Under the pieces are notes generated by a model. That model was not told where the DNA came from. It saw only the letters and a program-made list of their open reading frames with translations, and ran no database searches. A stretch of 64,000 nt of DNA from Bacteroidales bacterium (GTDB taxonomy: Bacteria; Bacteroidota; Bacteroidia; Bacteroidales; UBA12170): NCBI GenBank assembly GCA_021157585.1, contig JAGGWH010000037.1, positions 37,601-101,600 on the forward strand, given 5' to 3'. The first letter of the stretch is position 1; every line of letters starts with the position of its first letter. Both the position numbers and the translations under genes were made by a program. Below, piece by piece: positions 27,192-35,538 of this stretch.

Positions 27192-27467
27192 ATGAAAACT
27201 TACACCTTTTTTGTTGAAAATCTAAAGTGCGGAGGCTGTGTTAAAACTATCAGCAAAGCAATAAATAAATTCTCCAGTGTCCAAAACCTTAGTGTTGATG
27301 CTGAAAGTTCTAAAATCACTGTTGAATTGGATGGTGCTGATAATCAGTTGGATCATATAAAACGGGCACTATTTAAAATAGGCTACCCTGAAATGGGATC
27401 TTCAAACAATATGTTTACGGAGGCGAAATCGTATGTTAGTTGTGCCATCGGACGAATGGGTATTTAA
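27192..27467 (+). CDS. Heavy-metal-associated (HMA) domain protein
   Basis: A 91-residue soluble protein with one ferredoxin-like HMA domain: KTYTFFVENLKCGGCVKTISKAI, with Cys13 and Cys16 as the metal-binding CxxC, then VQNLSVDAESSKITVEL and HIKRALFKIGYPE. The family binds Cu(I) or other soft metals and acts as a chaperone, or is part of a P-type ATPase; there is no ATPase here. The last 20 residues extend past the domain. It lies downstream of a CxxC-containing AraC-type regulator, separated by a repeat-bearing 413-bp gap, so it may have its own promoter. Confidence 0.85.
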   Translation: MKTYTFFVENLKCGGCVKTISKAINKFSSVQNLSVDAESSKITVELDGADNQLDHIKRALFKIGYPEMGSSNNMFTEAKSYVSCAIGRMGI

Positions 27468-27611
27468 ATTGCTGAATATTAATTTTTGGTTTTTTTGTCA
27501 GCTTATATTAGTCTTAGTAAAATAGATTAGCCTATACATATAAAATCTTTGGTTTATCAGGCTAATTTCTGAAAATGATTTATATTAATTCTAAACTAAG
27601 CATGATTTAGC

Positions 27612-27672
27612 AATATTATGTAAAAATCAATCTTATTCATGCATAATATTTTTTTCCTTTTGACTACATTTG
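27612..27672 (+). promoter_or_regulatory. Aconitase promoter with inverted repeat
   Basis: TACATTTG at 27665-27672 fits the TAnnTTTG -7 box, 43 bases before the aconitase start. Directly upstream are perfect 9-bp arms AATATTATG (27612-27620) and CATAATATT (27642-27650), a candidate operator spanning the -33 region. A further 8-bp pair, ATTAGCCT/AGGCTAAT, lies at 27526-27566 and may serve as a hairpin between the HMA gene and this promoter. Confidence 0.45.
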
Positions 27673-27715
27673 TGTCCGATTTACTTAAAAACAAAAAAAA
27701 CCTAAATATTTTATT

Positions 27716-29980
27716 ATGGCATACGATATTGATATGATTAAGGGCGTTTATGCCCGTATGGCAGAGCGCGTTGATGCTGCTCGTAAGTTGGTTGGAAAAC
27801 CTCTAACTTATACGGAAAAGATACTTTATTCTCACCTCGATGAGGGTATTCCAACAGTAAAGCATAAACGTGGAGAATCTTATGTAGATTTTAATCCCGA
27901 TCGTGTGGCAATGCAAGATGCAACGGCTCAAATGGCTCTTTTGCAGTTTATGCAAGCCGGAAAAGCAAAAGTTGCAGTTCCATCAACCGTTCATTGCGAT
28001 CATCTTATTCAAGCAAAAATTGGTGCTAACGAAGATTTGGCTACCGCCGAAGTAACCAATAAAGAAGTTTATGATTTTTTAGGATCTGTATCGAATAAAT
28101 ATGGTATTGGATTTTGGAAGCCGGGAGCTGGTATTATTCATCAAATTGTATTAGAAAATTATGCTTTCCCCGGTGGAATGATGATAGGTACCGATTCTCA
28201 TACTGTTAATGCAGGAGGTTTAGGAATGGTTGCTATTGGTGTTGGTGGTGCCGATGCTGTTGATGTTATGGCTGGTATTCCTTGGGAACTAAAATTCCCA
28301 AAACTGATTGGTGTTAAATTAACCGGTAAACTAAGTGGTTGGGTTGCTCCTAAAGATGTTATTTTAAAAGTGGCCGGTATCCTGACTGTAAAAGGAGGAA
28401 CAGGTGCAATAGTTGAGTATTTTGGCGATGGTGCCGATGCTATTTCTTGTACAGGAAAAGGAACTATTTGTAATATGGGTGCTGAAGTAGGAGCTACTAC
28501 ATCTATTTTTGCTTATGGTAAAAATATGGCAGAATATCTTCGCGCTACCGACCGTGCAGATATTGCAGATGAAGCTGATAAAATGACTGCTTACCTTAGA
28601 GCTGATGACGAAGTTTACGCTAATCCTGAAAAATATTACGATGAAATAGTAGAAATTAATTTAAATGAATTAGAACCTCATTTGAATGGTCCGTTTACTC
28701 CCGATAATGCAACTCCTATTTCTGAATTTGCAAAAGCCGTTAAGGAAAATGATTGGCCAACAAAAATGGAAGTAGGTTTGATAGGTTCTTGTACTAACTC
28801 TTCTTACGAGGATATTAGTCGTGCAGCTTCTATTGCTAAGCAGGCATCGGATAAAAATCTTGAGGTAAAAGCCGATTTTCGTATTACTCCCGGTTCGGAG
28901 CAAGTTCGTTATACCGTTGAACGTGATGGTTTAGTTTCGATATTTGAAAATATTGGCGGTGTGGTTTTAGCTAATGCTTGTGGTCCTTGTATTGGTCAAT
29001 GGGCTCGCGAAGGAGCTGAGAAAGAAGAGAAAAATGCTATCATCCATTCATTCAATAGGAATTTTTCTAAACGTGCCGATGGTAATCCAAATACCTATGC
29101 TTTTGTAGCTTCTCCTGAATTAGTAACAGCTATGACTATTTCAGGTAGTATGCTTTTTAATCCTCTAAAAGATAAGCTTATCAATAAAGATGGTGTTGAA
29201 GTGATGTTGGATGAGCCAACAGGCGATGCATTGCCAAAAAATGGTTATGCTGTTGAAGATAACGGATTTGTTGCTCCTGCTGAAGATGGAAGTAAAGTCG
29301 AAGTAGTTGTTAGTCCTAGTTCAGAGCGTTTACAAATTTTAACTCCTTTTAAAGCCTGGGATGGTAAAGATTATAAAGGAATGCATTTGCTGATTAAAGC
29401 TAAAGGAAAATGTACTACCGACCATATTTCGATGGCAGGTCCTTGGTTGCGCTATCGCGGACATTTAGATAATATTTCAAACAATATGCTAATTGGTGCT
29501 GTTAATTATTTTGGTGAAATGACTAACGAAGTTGTTAATCAATTGAATGGCGAAAAAGGAGAAGTTCCTGCAGTAGCTCGTGCTTATAAAGAAGCAGGAA
29601 TGGGTTCTATTGTTGTTGGCGATGAAAACTATGGCGAAGGATCAAGTCGTGAGCATGCCGCTATGGAGCCTCGCAATTTAGGTGTAAAAGTAGTTTTGGT
29701 GCGTTCTTTTGCTCGCATCCACGAAACTAACCTTAAAAAGCAGGGTATGTTGGCTATTACTTTTGACAATAGAGCTGATTATGATTTGATACTCGAAGAT
29801 GATAAAATTGATGTTATTGGTTTAACTGAATTTGCTCCCGGAAAGCAACTTACTGTTGTTTTAAATCATGCCGATGGCACTAAAGATGAAATCTTAGTTA
29901 ATCATACTTATAATCAAAATCAAATAGACTGGTTTAGAGCCGGTAGTGCATTGAATTTGATTAAGCAGCAAAACGCTTAA
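27716..29980 (+). CDS. acnA: Aconitate hydratase (mitochondrial-type)
   Basis: Isomerises citrate and isocitrate through a 4Fe-4S cluster in the TCA cycle. The 754-residue protein matches the eukaryotic mitochondrial-type aconitase seen in Bacteroidota rather than the 890-residue AcnA or AcnB. It shows [23 protein letters not shown], the cluster ligand Cys in [10 protein letters not shown], two more in [11 protein letters not shown], and the C-terminal swivel-domain motifs [20 protein letters not shown] and [19 protein letters not shown]. It is monocistronic, between a promoter-like box and a strong terminator. A regulator with potential Fe-S cysteines (Rrf2 type) follows. Confidence 0.96.
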   Translation: MAYDIDMIKGVYARMAERVDAARKLVGKPLTYTEKILYSHLDEGIPTVKHKRGESYVDFNPDRVAMQDATAQMALLQFMQAGKAKVAVPSTVHCDHLIQAKIGANEDLATAEVTNKEVYDFLGSVSNKYGIGFWKPGAGIIHQIVLENYAFPGGMMIGTDSHTVNAGGLGMVAIGVGGADAVDVMAGIPWELKFPKLIGVKLTGKLSGWVAPKDVILKVAGILTVKGGTGAIVEYFGDGADAISCTGKGTICNMGAEVGATTSIFAYGKNMAEYLRATDRADIADEADKMTAYLRADDEVYANPEKYYDEIVEINLNELEPHLNGPFTPDNATPISEFAKAVKENDWPTKMEVGLIGSCTNSSYEDISRAASIAKQASDKNLEVKADFRITPGSEQVRYTVERDGLVSIFENIGGVVLANACGPCIGQWAREGAEKEEKNAIIHSFNRNFSKRADGNPNTYAFVASPELVTAMTISGSMLFNPLKDKLINKDGVEVMLDEPTGDALPKNGYAVEDNGFVAPAEDGSKVEVVVSPSSERLQILTPFKAWDGKDYKGMHLLIKAKGKCTTDHISMAGPWLRYRGHLDNISNNMLIGAVNYFGEMTNEVVNQLNGEKGEVPAVARAYKEAGMGSIVVGDENYGEGSSREHAAMEPRNLGVKVVLVRSFARIHETNLKKQGMLAITFDNRADYDLILEDDKIDVIGLTEFAPGKQLTVVLNHADGTKDEILVNHTYNQNQIDWFRAGSALNLIKQQNA

Positions 29981-29986
29981 AGATAG

Positions 29987-30028
29987 AAGGGATGGTTTAT
30001 TGAATGATAAACTATCCCTTTCATTTTT
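29987..30028 (+). terminator. Intrinsic terminator of the aconitase gene
   Basis: A 14-bp stem (AAGGGATGGTTTAT / ATAAACTATCCCTT with one G-T pair) and short loop are followed by a T-rich run, starting 7 bases after the stop codon. Confidence 0.9.
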
Positions 30029-30116
30029 TGTTGTTTAAAAGCATTCTAAATTAGTAATTAAGATACGGATTACTTTAATGTTTAGTAAATTCGCGATTTA
30101 AACCATAATCATATTC

Positions 30117-30515
30117 ATGGCTAAAGTTGTAACCTTATCAGAAGCATCCTCTCTGGCTATTCATGCCGTTGTTCTAATAGCCGGCTCCGAGAAACTAGTG
30201 AACGTAAATAAAATTGCTGAGGCTACAGCATCTAGTAAGAATCATTTGGCAAAAGTAATGCAACGACTAGTGAAAAGTAGTTTGGTTAGCTCAACACGTG
30301 GTCCTGCGGGTGGTTTTGTCTTGAAAAAGCCGGCTGATGAAATTACTCTTTATGATATTTATTTTGCTGTTGAAGGTCCTATAGAATTGCAAGATTGTCC
30401 GCTGGATCGTCCTATTTGTCCTTTTGATAAATGCATAATGGGTGGTATTATTCATAAACTCACCAACGATTTCAAGAAGTATTTAATAGAATCGAAAGTA
30501 TCTAAGTTTATTTAA
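30117..30515 (+). CDS. Rrf2-family transcriptional regulator
   Basis: A 132-residue winged-helix regulator. The DNA-binding part is residues 5-70, with VNVNKIAEATASSKNHLAKVMQRLVKSSLVSSTRGPAGGF (helix-turn-helix plus wing, including the family GPAGG turn). Three cysteines at 94, 101 and 106 (DCPLDRPICPFDKC) occupy the position of the Fe-S ligands in IscR and NsrR, although the spacing differs from IscR. This suggests sensing of iron-sulphur status, nitric oxide or redox. It follows aconitase, an Fe-S enzyme, but has its own leader; a functional tie is inference. No isc or suf genes are in view. Confidence 0.88.
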   Translation: MAKVVTLSEASSLAIHAVVLIAGSEKLVNVNKIAEATASSKNHLAKVMQRLVKSSLVSSTRGPAGGFVLKKPADEITLYDIYFAVEGPIELQDCPLDRPICPFDKCIMGGIIHKLTNDFKKYLIESKVSKFI

Positions 30516-30520
30516 AGATT

Positions 30521-30655
30521 TTAATTTATTTTGTAACTTTTGGTTTTTAGCCTTATTAGTTCGAATATTAAGATAGTTGTTGCCGTACCAATTATACTGG
30601 CTAATAAAACCATATTGATAATGAGGATACTTTTTTTGCTTTTTTCTAATATCAT
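30521..30655 (-). CDS. Small single-pass membrane protein, 44 aa
   Basis: A short frame starting at ATG (minus strand, 30655) encodes 44 residues: a charged N terminus (MILEKSKKS), one hydrophobic helix of about 22 residues (ILIINMVLLASIIGTATTIL), and a basic C terminus (RLKTKSYKIN). It begins 13 bases after the stop of the HU-TM-LysM gene, in the same direction, and ends 6 bases from the convergent Rrf2 gene, filling the gap precisely. That spacing and the sensible topology support a real gene co-transcribed with the HU-LysM operon. No homology is recognised. Confidence 0.5.
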   Translation of the reverse strand: MILEKSKKSILIINMVLLASIIGTATTILIFELIRLKTKSYKIN

Positions 30656-30668
30656 ACTACGGAATCAC

Positions 30669-31796
30669 CTATTTATTTACTTCCAGCTTAAGTTCACCTT
30701 CAATCTTGTCTAAGGTGTTCAGATCAGCACGATTAATACGCTCAGCATTGTCTTCAATAATATTAGGAATTTCCATCTTTTTAGCTACCCAAAGGTGATA
30801 AATGGCCTTTGTGTGGTTCTTATCTTTGTAATAAAGGTAGACTTCGAGATAGCCTTCTGCAATATTTTTCTTATCCTGAATTGTGAGGTTTTTAAGATTG
30901 CCTTCAAGGGCAGGTAAATTAATCTCTCTTCCGGTAATTACTATTTCAGGATTGGGCGATAAGCTTTTATTAGCTTTATAAATAAGTGGCCAGAAGCTAG
31001 CTTCTTTATAATAATCTTGAGCAATACGGTATAAATAATCGCCATTTTTAAGCGTGTACTTGCTAGCTGCTACTCCTCTAACTATTTTCTTTTCAGACGT
31101 TTTTATGGCTTCTTTCTTTTGCTCTGTAGTTGGAGTTTCTGTTGTAGGTTTTTTTACTTCCAATGGAGTTTCTGTTGTAGGCTTCTCTTTCAGTTCAGTA
31201 TCTGATGTGTCTGAAGCTGACCAGAATAAGTAAAATAGAATAATAAATAGAAAGAGGATAATTGGCCATATCCATTTGGTTATCGGTTTTTTTTGTTTTG
31301 TAACAGACGACTGTACCTTTTCGGGGACTTTATCTATTTTGGAAGCCTCTTCCTTTTTTCTCTCTACTTCAGGAACTAATGCTTCTGTTTGTTTAGTTTG
31401 AACTGATTTTGCAATAGGGATAGAACTATCTTTTGCTTTTGGAGTAGTAATTTCTTCTTCAAGGTCTTTCTTTGGTGCTTCAAAAGGTATAGGCTTTAGC
31501 TGGGAATAGTGTCGATTAATGTGATTCCTTAAAGAGACTTGAGGCTTAAAGTTTATCGTGTTGTGTCCTGGAATATCAATAGTTTCTCCACTTTTAGGAT
31601 TATGTCCTTTTCTTGCTTTATGCCATCTTAATGAAAAGCGTCCTAAACCACTTATACTACTATGAGCATCTTTTTGTAGCCCTTCTTGATTTAATGCAAC
31701 GGTTTCTATTAGAAGATCGTGAATGAGCTTTTTTGAAGTCCTTGTTTCTGTTGCTATCTTCTCAACAAGACGGCTAAATGTCATTTTCTTTTTCAT
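30669..31796 (-). CDS. HU-domain/transmembrane/LysM fusion protein
   Basis: A 375-residue protein with a domain order I rarely see. Residues 1-95 are an HU/IHF-type DNA-binding domain (MTFSRLVEKIATETRTSKKLIHDLL, SISGLGRFSLRWHKARKGHNPKSGETIDIPGHNTINFKP). A charged linker follows (100-170), then one membrane helix (175-194, WIWPIILFLFIILFYLFWSA) with lysines on the N-terminal side. A Thr/Pro-rich stalk contains three KPTTETP-like repeats or variants, and a LysM domain follows (246-296, YTLKNGDYLYRIAQDYY to INLP). The C terminus is a helical, TPR-like 70 residues. The topology predicts DNA binding inside and peptidoglycan binding outside, linking nucleoid and wall. Its ATG overlaps the stop of the upstream HU-like gene (ATGA). 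Confidence 0.85.
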   Translation of the reverse strand: MKKKMTFSRLVEKIATETRTSKKLIHDLLIETVALNQEGLQKDAHSSISGLGRFSLRWHKARKGHNPKSGETIDIPGHNTINFKPQVSLRNHINRHYSQLKPIPFEAPKKDLEEEITTPKAKDSSIPIAKSVQTKQTEALVPEVERKKEEASKIDKVPEKVQSSVTKQKKPITKWIWPIILFLFIILFYLFWSASDTSDTELKEKPTTETPLEVKKPTTETPTTEQKKEAIKTSEKKIVRGVAASKYTLKNGDYLYRIAQDYYKEASFWPLIYKANKSLSPNPEIVITGREINLPALEGNLKNLTIQDKKNIAEGYLEVYLYYKDKNHTKAIYHLWVAKKMEIPNIIEDNAERINRADLNTLDKIEGELKLEVNK

Positions 31797-32083
31797 TTCT
31801 CGATTCGTTTAGTTTTTAATGCATTTTTGATGGATAAACTTGGACGGAAACGGATAATGCGTTTAGGTGGTAACAGAAAATATTGTTTGTGAAAAGGATT
31901 GTAAGATTTCTTATTTTTTATTTTTACAGTCGAAAATGTGCCTAAATCGAGGATTGATATTGAGATATCTTTATCGAGAGTTTCTTTGATAATATTTACG
32001 CTGCTTTTTAATAGCCGTTTTGTTTCAACCTGTGTAATGCCTAAGCGCGAAGAGAGATTTCGGATTAACTCTACTTGTGTCAT
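31793..32083 (-). CDS. HU/IHF-like DNA-binding protein
   Basis: A 96-residue protein related to HU: MTQVELIRNLSSRLGITQVETKRLLKSSVNII (dimerisation helices), then ISILDLGTFSTVKIKNKKSYNPFHKQYFLLPPKRIIRFRPS, where the usual arm with RKGRNPxTG is replaced by KKSYNPFHKQYFLLPP. It is thus a divergent member. The start at 32083 is set by a strong AGGAGG ribosome-binding site five bases upstream; an in-frame upstream extension lacks this. Its stop overlaps the start of the HU-TM-LysM gene by four bases, so the two are translationally coupled and may form a heterodimer through their HU folds. Confidence 0.85.
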   Translation of the reverse strand: MTQVELIRNLSSRLGITQVETKRLLKSSVNIIKETLDKDISISILDLGTFSTVKIKNKKSYNPFHKQYFLLPPKRIIRFRPSLSIKNALKTKRIEK

Positions 32084-32208
32084 AATAGCCTCCTGTATTA
32101 AATTTGTTGATATGAAAAAATCTAATGTGTTAGCAGGCAACAATATAAGGAATTAAACAGAAGATTTCAAGTTAAAATAACAGAGGGTTGTACTTTGTGT
32201 AGGAGTGA

Positions 32209-32883
32209 TTATTCTTTGCGTTTGAAAACATATTTATATTCACTTTTGGCTTGATCATCAATTCCAATAAATTCACTACTGTATTCAAGAATCAGTTGGT
32301 TTTTAACTTGTGTTTTCTTTATGTATAAATTGTTTAGGTTACAATAAAACTGATAATTTGGGGATTCATTATCTCCAAAAAGAAAGAATCTGTTTTTACA
32401 GAAGCTAATTTTTATATCATACTTTTCATCTGGTATAGTCGCTCGACTGCTAATGCCACCAATATAGTTCTCAAACTCTCCAAAGTAATAAGGAACGATA
32501 TAATTCGTATCTCTTTCAACTTCAAGAGTTTTGTTATTTACAGATGCAATTACTTGAACAGAATCGTTAATTATTAGTTTTAAAGCGTATGCTGATTTCG
32601 AAGATTTTTGAGTTATTTCAGGCTCAGGTCCAAAATCATTATAATAATTATAATATGAATAGGAAATACTATCATTTTCATACGAATAGGAGATAGAACT
32701 ACTCCTTGATGTTTCGAAGCTATATGAGGATGACTCGTTTATATCCATCTCTTCCAAAACCCATTCCCCTTTTAAAAAAGCATATTCGTCAGTAAAAATG
32801 TCTTTAATCTTTTCGCAAGAAACCAAAACAAAAAGAAGGAAGGAAATCGTAAAAATATTTATTATAAAATTTAGATATTTCAT
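32209..32883 (-). CDS. Lipoprotein of tandem paralogous family, member 3
   Basis: A 224-residue lipoprotein with signal peptide and lipobox LVSC, Cys23. The mature N terminus CEKIKDIFTDEYAFLKGEWV is nearly identical in the two upstream genes. The middle is Ser/Tyr-rich (residues 50-85) and unlike its paralogues. The C terminus again matches (FCKNRFFLFGD, LYIKKTQVKNQLILEYSS, YKYVFKRK). The LKGEWVLEEM opening recalls lipocalin-like domains, but this is weak. Function is unknown. It is third and last in a co-directional array with 20-30 bp gaps. Confidence 0.75.
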   Translation of the reverse strand: MKYLNFIINIFTISFLLFVLVSCEKIKDIFTDEYAFLKGEWVLEEMDINESSSYSFETSRSSSISYSYENDSISYSYYNYYNDFGPEPEITQKSSKSAYALKLIINDSVQVIASVNNKTLEVERDTNYIVPYYFGEFENYIGGISSRATIPDEKYDIKISFCKNRFFLFGDNESPNYQFYCNLNNLYIKKTQVKNQLILEYSSEFIGIDDQAKSEYKYVFKRKE

Positions 32884-32906
32884 GCTGTACTTTTTAAATC
32901 ATTGAA

Positions 32907-33557
32907 TTACTGTTTTCGCTTAAAAGTGTATTTATATTCACCCAAATAGTAAGTTTCCGGTTCAAAAATTTTAGAGGTATATTCAATGACTAGTTTATTT
33001 TCTTCTTGATCTTTTTTTATATACAAGATGTTTTTGTCATTTGGCCTTTCACCTATGATAAAGATATTATTCTTTCCAAAAGATATTTTTACTGCATAAT
33101 ACTCAACCGGTATAGGAGCCATAAAAGACCTTTTGTTGTCGTAATCTCCTATTTCATAGCCGACTAGAAATGCAGTGTCTAATTCGAAACCATATAATAG
33201 ATTACTTACTTTCGAGCTTACTTTAATGGAATCAGTTATTGATAATTGGAGCAGATAAGAATATTTTATGGTATAGGAAGTATCTGAAACGACTTCATCA
33301 TCCTCTTTCTGGAAATCCTTGTGACTACAGAGTAGACTATCTTCGGTATAAGAACAACTCAAAGTATGAGACCAAGCATCTTCTGGATATTGTGAACCAG
33401 AACGGGATTGGTTAATTTCAATATCCTCCAAAACCCATTCTCCTTTAAGAAAAGCGTATTCGTCAGTAAAAATGTCTTTATTCTTTTCGCAAGAAACCAA
33501 AACAAAAAGAATGAAGGAGAGAGAAATAAAATTTATAATTAATTTTTGAAATTTCAT
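32907..33557 (-). CDS. Lipoprotein of tandem paralogous family, member 2
   Basis: A 216-residue lipoprotein (lipobox LVSC, Cys23) sharing the N-terminal CEKNKDIFTDEYAFLKGEWV and C-terminal FGKNNIFIIGE, LYIKKDQEENKLVIEYTS, YKYTFKRK blocks with both neighbours. Its central 100 residues are divergent (SCSYTEDSLLCSHKDFQKEDDEVVSDTSY), with two extra cysteines that could form a disulphide. It begins 26 bases after the upstream paralogue and ends 23 before the downstream one. The DNA around the lipobox is almost identical to that of member 3, which points to recent duplication or gene conversion. Confidence 0.75.
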   Translation of the reverse strand: MKFQKLIINFISLSFILFVLVSCEKNKDIFTDEYAFLKGEWVLEDIEINQSRSGSQYPEDAWSHTLSCSYTEDSLLCSHKDFQKEDDEVVSDTSYTIKYSYLLQLSITDSIKVSSKVSNLLYGFELDTAFLVGYEIGDYDNKRSFMAPIPVEYYAVKISFGKNNIFIIGERPNDKNILYIKKDQEENKLVIEYTSKIFEPETYYLGEYKYTFKRKQ

Positions 33558-33583
33558 TGTGAACTTTTTTAATCATTTAATTG

Positions 33584-34225
33584 CTATTTTCTTTTAAAAG
33601 TGTATTTACAGTTATGAATACTCCCATAGGGCTCTTGACCAGAAATAATCTTGTATTCTAATACCAATTGATTTTCTATTTGAGTCTTTTTAGCATAAAG
33701 GATACTTGAACCTATATTTGAATAAGTCGCCCCCGAAATTGCTACCCTGTTCTTGCCAAATACAAACATTACGGCATAATTTTCCAGTGGATAATTCATA
33801 TATTCCATATTAGGGTCATTAGTTATTCCTTCAGTAATATATGAAATACGATAACTTGTATCATTATTCACTCCTAATTCATGATTTCTGAAGTAGGCTT
33901 CTATTAAAACATCTTTATCAATATTTAAAGAAAAGTTAAAGGCGTATTTTGTAATATCTGGAGCTAAATATTCCCAATCGACCTTTTGAGAAACTGTTCT
34001 GACTAGGCTGTCATTTTCTAATCGATGACTAATAAAATAGGAGCTCCCTTCAATATCATTCTGGCTGCCTTTAGAAACTTGAATGCTGTCAATAACCCAT
34101 TCCCCTTTTAGAAATGCATATTCGTCAGTAAAAATGTCTTTAATCTTTTCGCATGAAGTGAGAAGAAATAGAAGGAAAAAGACTTGTAACAGAACCTGAG
34201 AAATAAAAAATCGACTTGTTTTCAT
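33584..34225 (-). CDS. Lipoprotein of tandem paralogous family, member 1
   Basis: A 213-residue lipoprotein, first in the array, with lipobox LTSC (Cys25). It shares the CEKIKDIFTDEYAFLKGEWV block and the C-terminal FGKNRVAISG, LYAKKTQIENQLVLEYK and CKYTFKRK blocks with members 2 and 3, but its signal peptide and middle region are the most divergent of the three. Likely outer-membrane anchored. The array has no other recognisable partner genes; the HU-LysM operon is next on the same strand but is separated by about 125 bases from the last member. Confidence 0.75.
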   Translation of the reverse strand: MKTSRFFISQVLLQVFFLLFLLTSCEKIKDIFTDEYAFLKGEWVIDSIQVSKGSQNDIEGSSYFISHRLENDSLVRTVSQKVDWEYLAPDITKYAFNFSLNIDKDVLIEAYFRNHELGVNNDTSYRISYITEGITNDPNMEYMNYPLENYAVMFVFGKNRVAISGATYSNIGSSILYAKKTQIENQLVLEYKIISGQEPYGSIHNCKYTFKRK

Positions 34226-34416
34226 AATGCACTAATATTAAGAATGTATATGCCGAAAAGGCTTTATTATCCTATCTCCTAAGTAATTAACGCAAAACGA
34301 ATCTCAATCCCGGTATTGATTGAATTTCTCGAGCTTCTAAGATACATAAATCAAAAAAGGAAAATCAAGTTTTTATAGAAATAATGAAGTGTGAGCAATC
34401 TGTAATTGTAAATTTC

Positions 34417-34499
34417 TCCCGCTGATTTCGCAGATAAGCGCAGAAGAAGATTTTAATACTGTAATACCATATCAGCGTAAATCAGCGAAATCAGCGGGA
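34417..34499. repeat. Long inverted repeat abutting a stop codon (ATCAGCG family)
   Basis: Arms of about 29 bases face each other. The left begins TCCCGCTGATTTCGCAGAT at 34417, and the right ends AGCGAAATCAGCGGGA at 34499, with a loop of about 25 AT-rich bases. The arm itself consists of repeated ATCAGCG/ATTTCGC units. It starts at the base next to the stop codon of the minus-strand gene at 34500, so may act as a transcript-end structure. Confidence 0.7.
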
Positions 34500-35351
34500 T
34501 TATTTTTTATTCTGCCTTTCCGGTTTAACCGAGATTAAAACAGCCAAATGGTCTGAAATAGGTTTTCCGCTTTTAAGTTTGTCGTTTAAATGTTGATAGG
34601 AGAGGACTACTAGTTTTTTAGTAAAGAAATAGTCTATCTTTTTATCAGAAACAGCTGTAAAACCATTAAAAGTACCAGCAGGACCTCTATTCTTTTCTAT
34701 CGAAATTAGTTGGGCATCCTCTAGTTGTTGACTTAACTCAAGAATTGGCTTTTCGTTTGGACTAAGATTAAAATCGCCCATTAGCACAACAGGATAGTCC
34801 TGCGTATTTAGCTGATGGATTTTATCTAAAATGAGCTGAGCGGAGTTTTCTCTAGCAACTTCTCCTATATGGTCGAAATGGGTATTGAAAATCCACATCC
34901 TTTCTTTTGTTATTTGGTTTTCAAAGAGGCCGTATGTGCAAATTCTTTTGAGAGCGGCATCCCATCCTATAGAAATTAATTCTGGTGTTTCAGAAAGCCA
35001 AAAGGTAGAGCTAACAATTAATTTATACTTTGTTGTGTCGTAAAAAAGAGCACTGTATTCCCCTTTTTTAAGTCCATCTCTCCCCACTCCAATATACTTA
35101 TAGTCTACAAGACAACTGTCTATATATTTAACTTGATTGTAGAGTCCTTCTTGAATTCCTAAGATAGTGGGTTTATAATCATTTATCAGTTTTATCACGC
35201 CCGTTTTACGATTTTGCCAGTTGTTTTCAGTATCCCAAGTATTGTCGTATCTGATGTTGTAGGTCATAAGTGCTGTTGTTTGACTTAATCCACTCATCGA
35301 AATTAGAAGAAATGTAATAAAAGTAAATAGTGGTTTTTTAAACTCAGACAT
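34500..35351 (-). CDS. Endonuclease/exonuclease/phosphatase family protein, secreted
   Basis: A 283-residue Mg-dependent phosphoesterase of the EEP superfamily (DNase I, sphingomyelinase, inositol phosphatase fold). Starting at ATG 35351 gives a signal peptide (LFTFITFLLISMSGLSQ). Motifs in order: MTYNIRYDN (Asn), GIQEGLYNQV (catalytic Glu), NTHFDHIG (His), VVLMGDFNLSPN (Asp, Asn), KKIDYFF (Asp) and SDHLAVLI (Asp-His). All catalytic positions are present. An upstream extension of 24 residues in frame is rejected because it would bury the signal peptide. The substrate is unknown; secreted Bacteroidota members often act on phosphodiesters or lipids outside the cytosol. Confidence 0.88.
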   Translation of the reverse strand: MSEFKKPLFTFITFLLISMSGLSQTTALMTYNIRYDNTWDTENNWQNRKTGVIKLINDYKPTILGIQEGLYNQVKYIDSCLVDYKYIGVGRDGLKKGEYSALFYDTTKYKLIVSSTFWLSETPELISIGWDAALKRICTYGLFENQITKERMWIFNTHFDHIGEVARENSAQLILDKIHQLNTQDYPVVLMGDFNLSPNEKPILELSQQLEDAQLISIEKNRGPAGTFNGFTAVSDKKIDYFFTKKLVVLSYQHLNDKLKSGKPISDHLAVLISVKPERQNKK

Positions 35352-35466
35352 TTTAATTTTTCTATTTTTTTGATAAAGGTAGCATTTATTGAAAAAGCAG
35401 CGTGACACGTAAAGCAGTATCAAATTGAAGACTTGTTGGCATATTGAATGTAATATTTAAATGACT

Positions 35467-35512
35467 AAATGTAATGTAGACTTGACATAAAGAAGTAAAT
35501 ACATTACATTTG
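35467..35512 (+). promoter_or_regulatory. Promoter with 12-bp inverted-repeat operators for the membrane protein/XRE unit
   Basis: TTG at 35482-35484 and TACATTTG at 35505-35512 are separated by 20 bases, a good Bacteroidota promoter. Perfect 12-bp arms AAATGTAATGTA (35467-35478) and TACATTACATTT (35500-35511) flank it, the second covering the -7 box. A further AATGTAAT lies at 35447-35454, 21 bases from the copy inside the left arm. Autoregulation by the XRE protein at 36005 is likely. Confidence 0.7.
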
Positions 35513-35538
35513 TACTTTAATTACTAAAACAGATAGCT

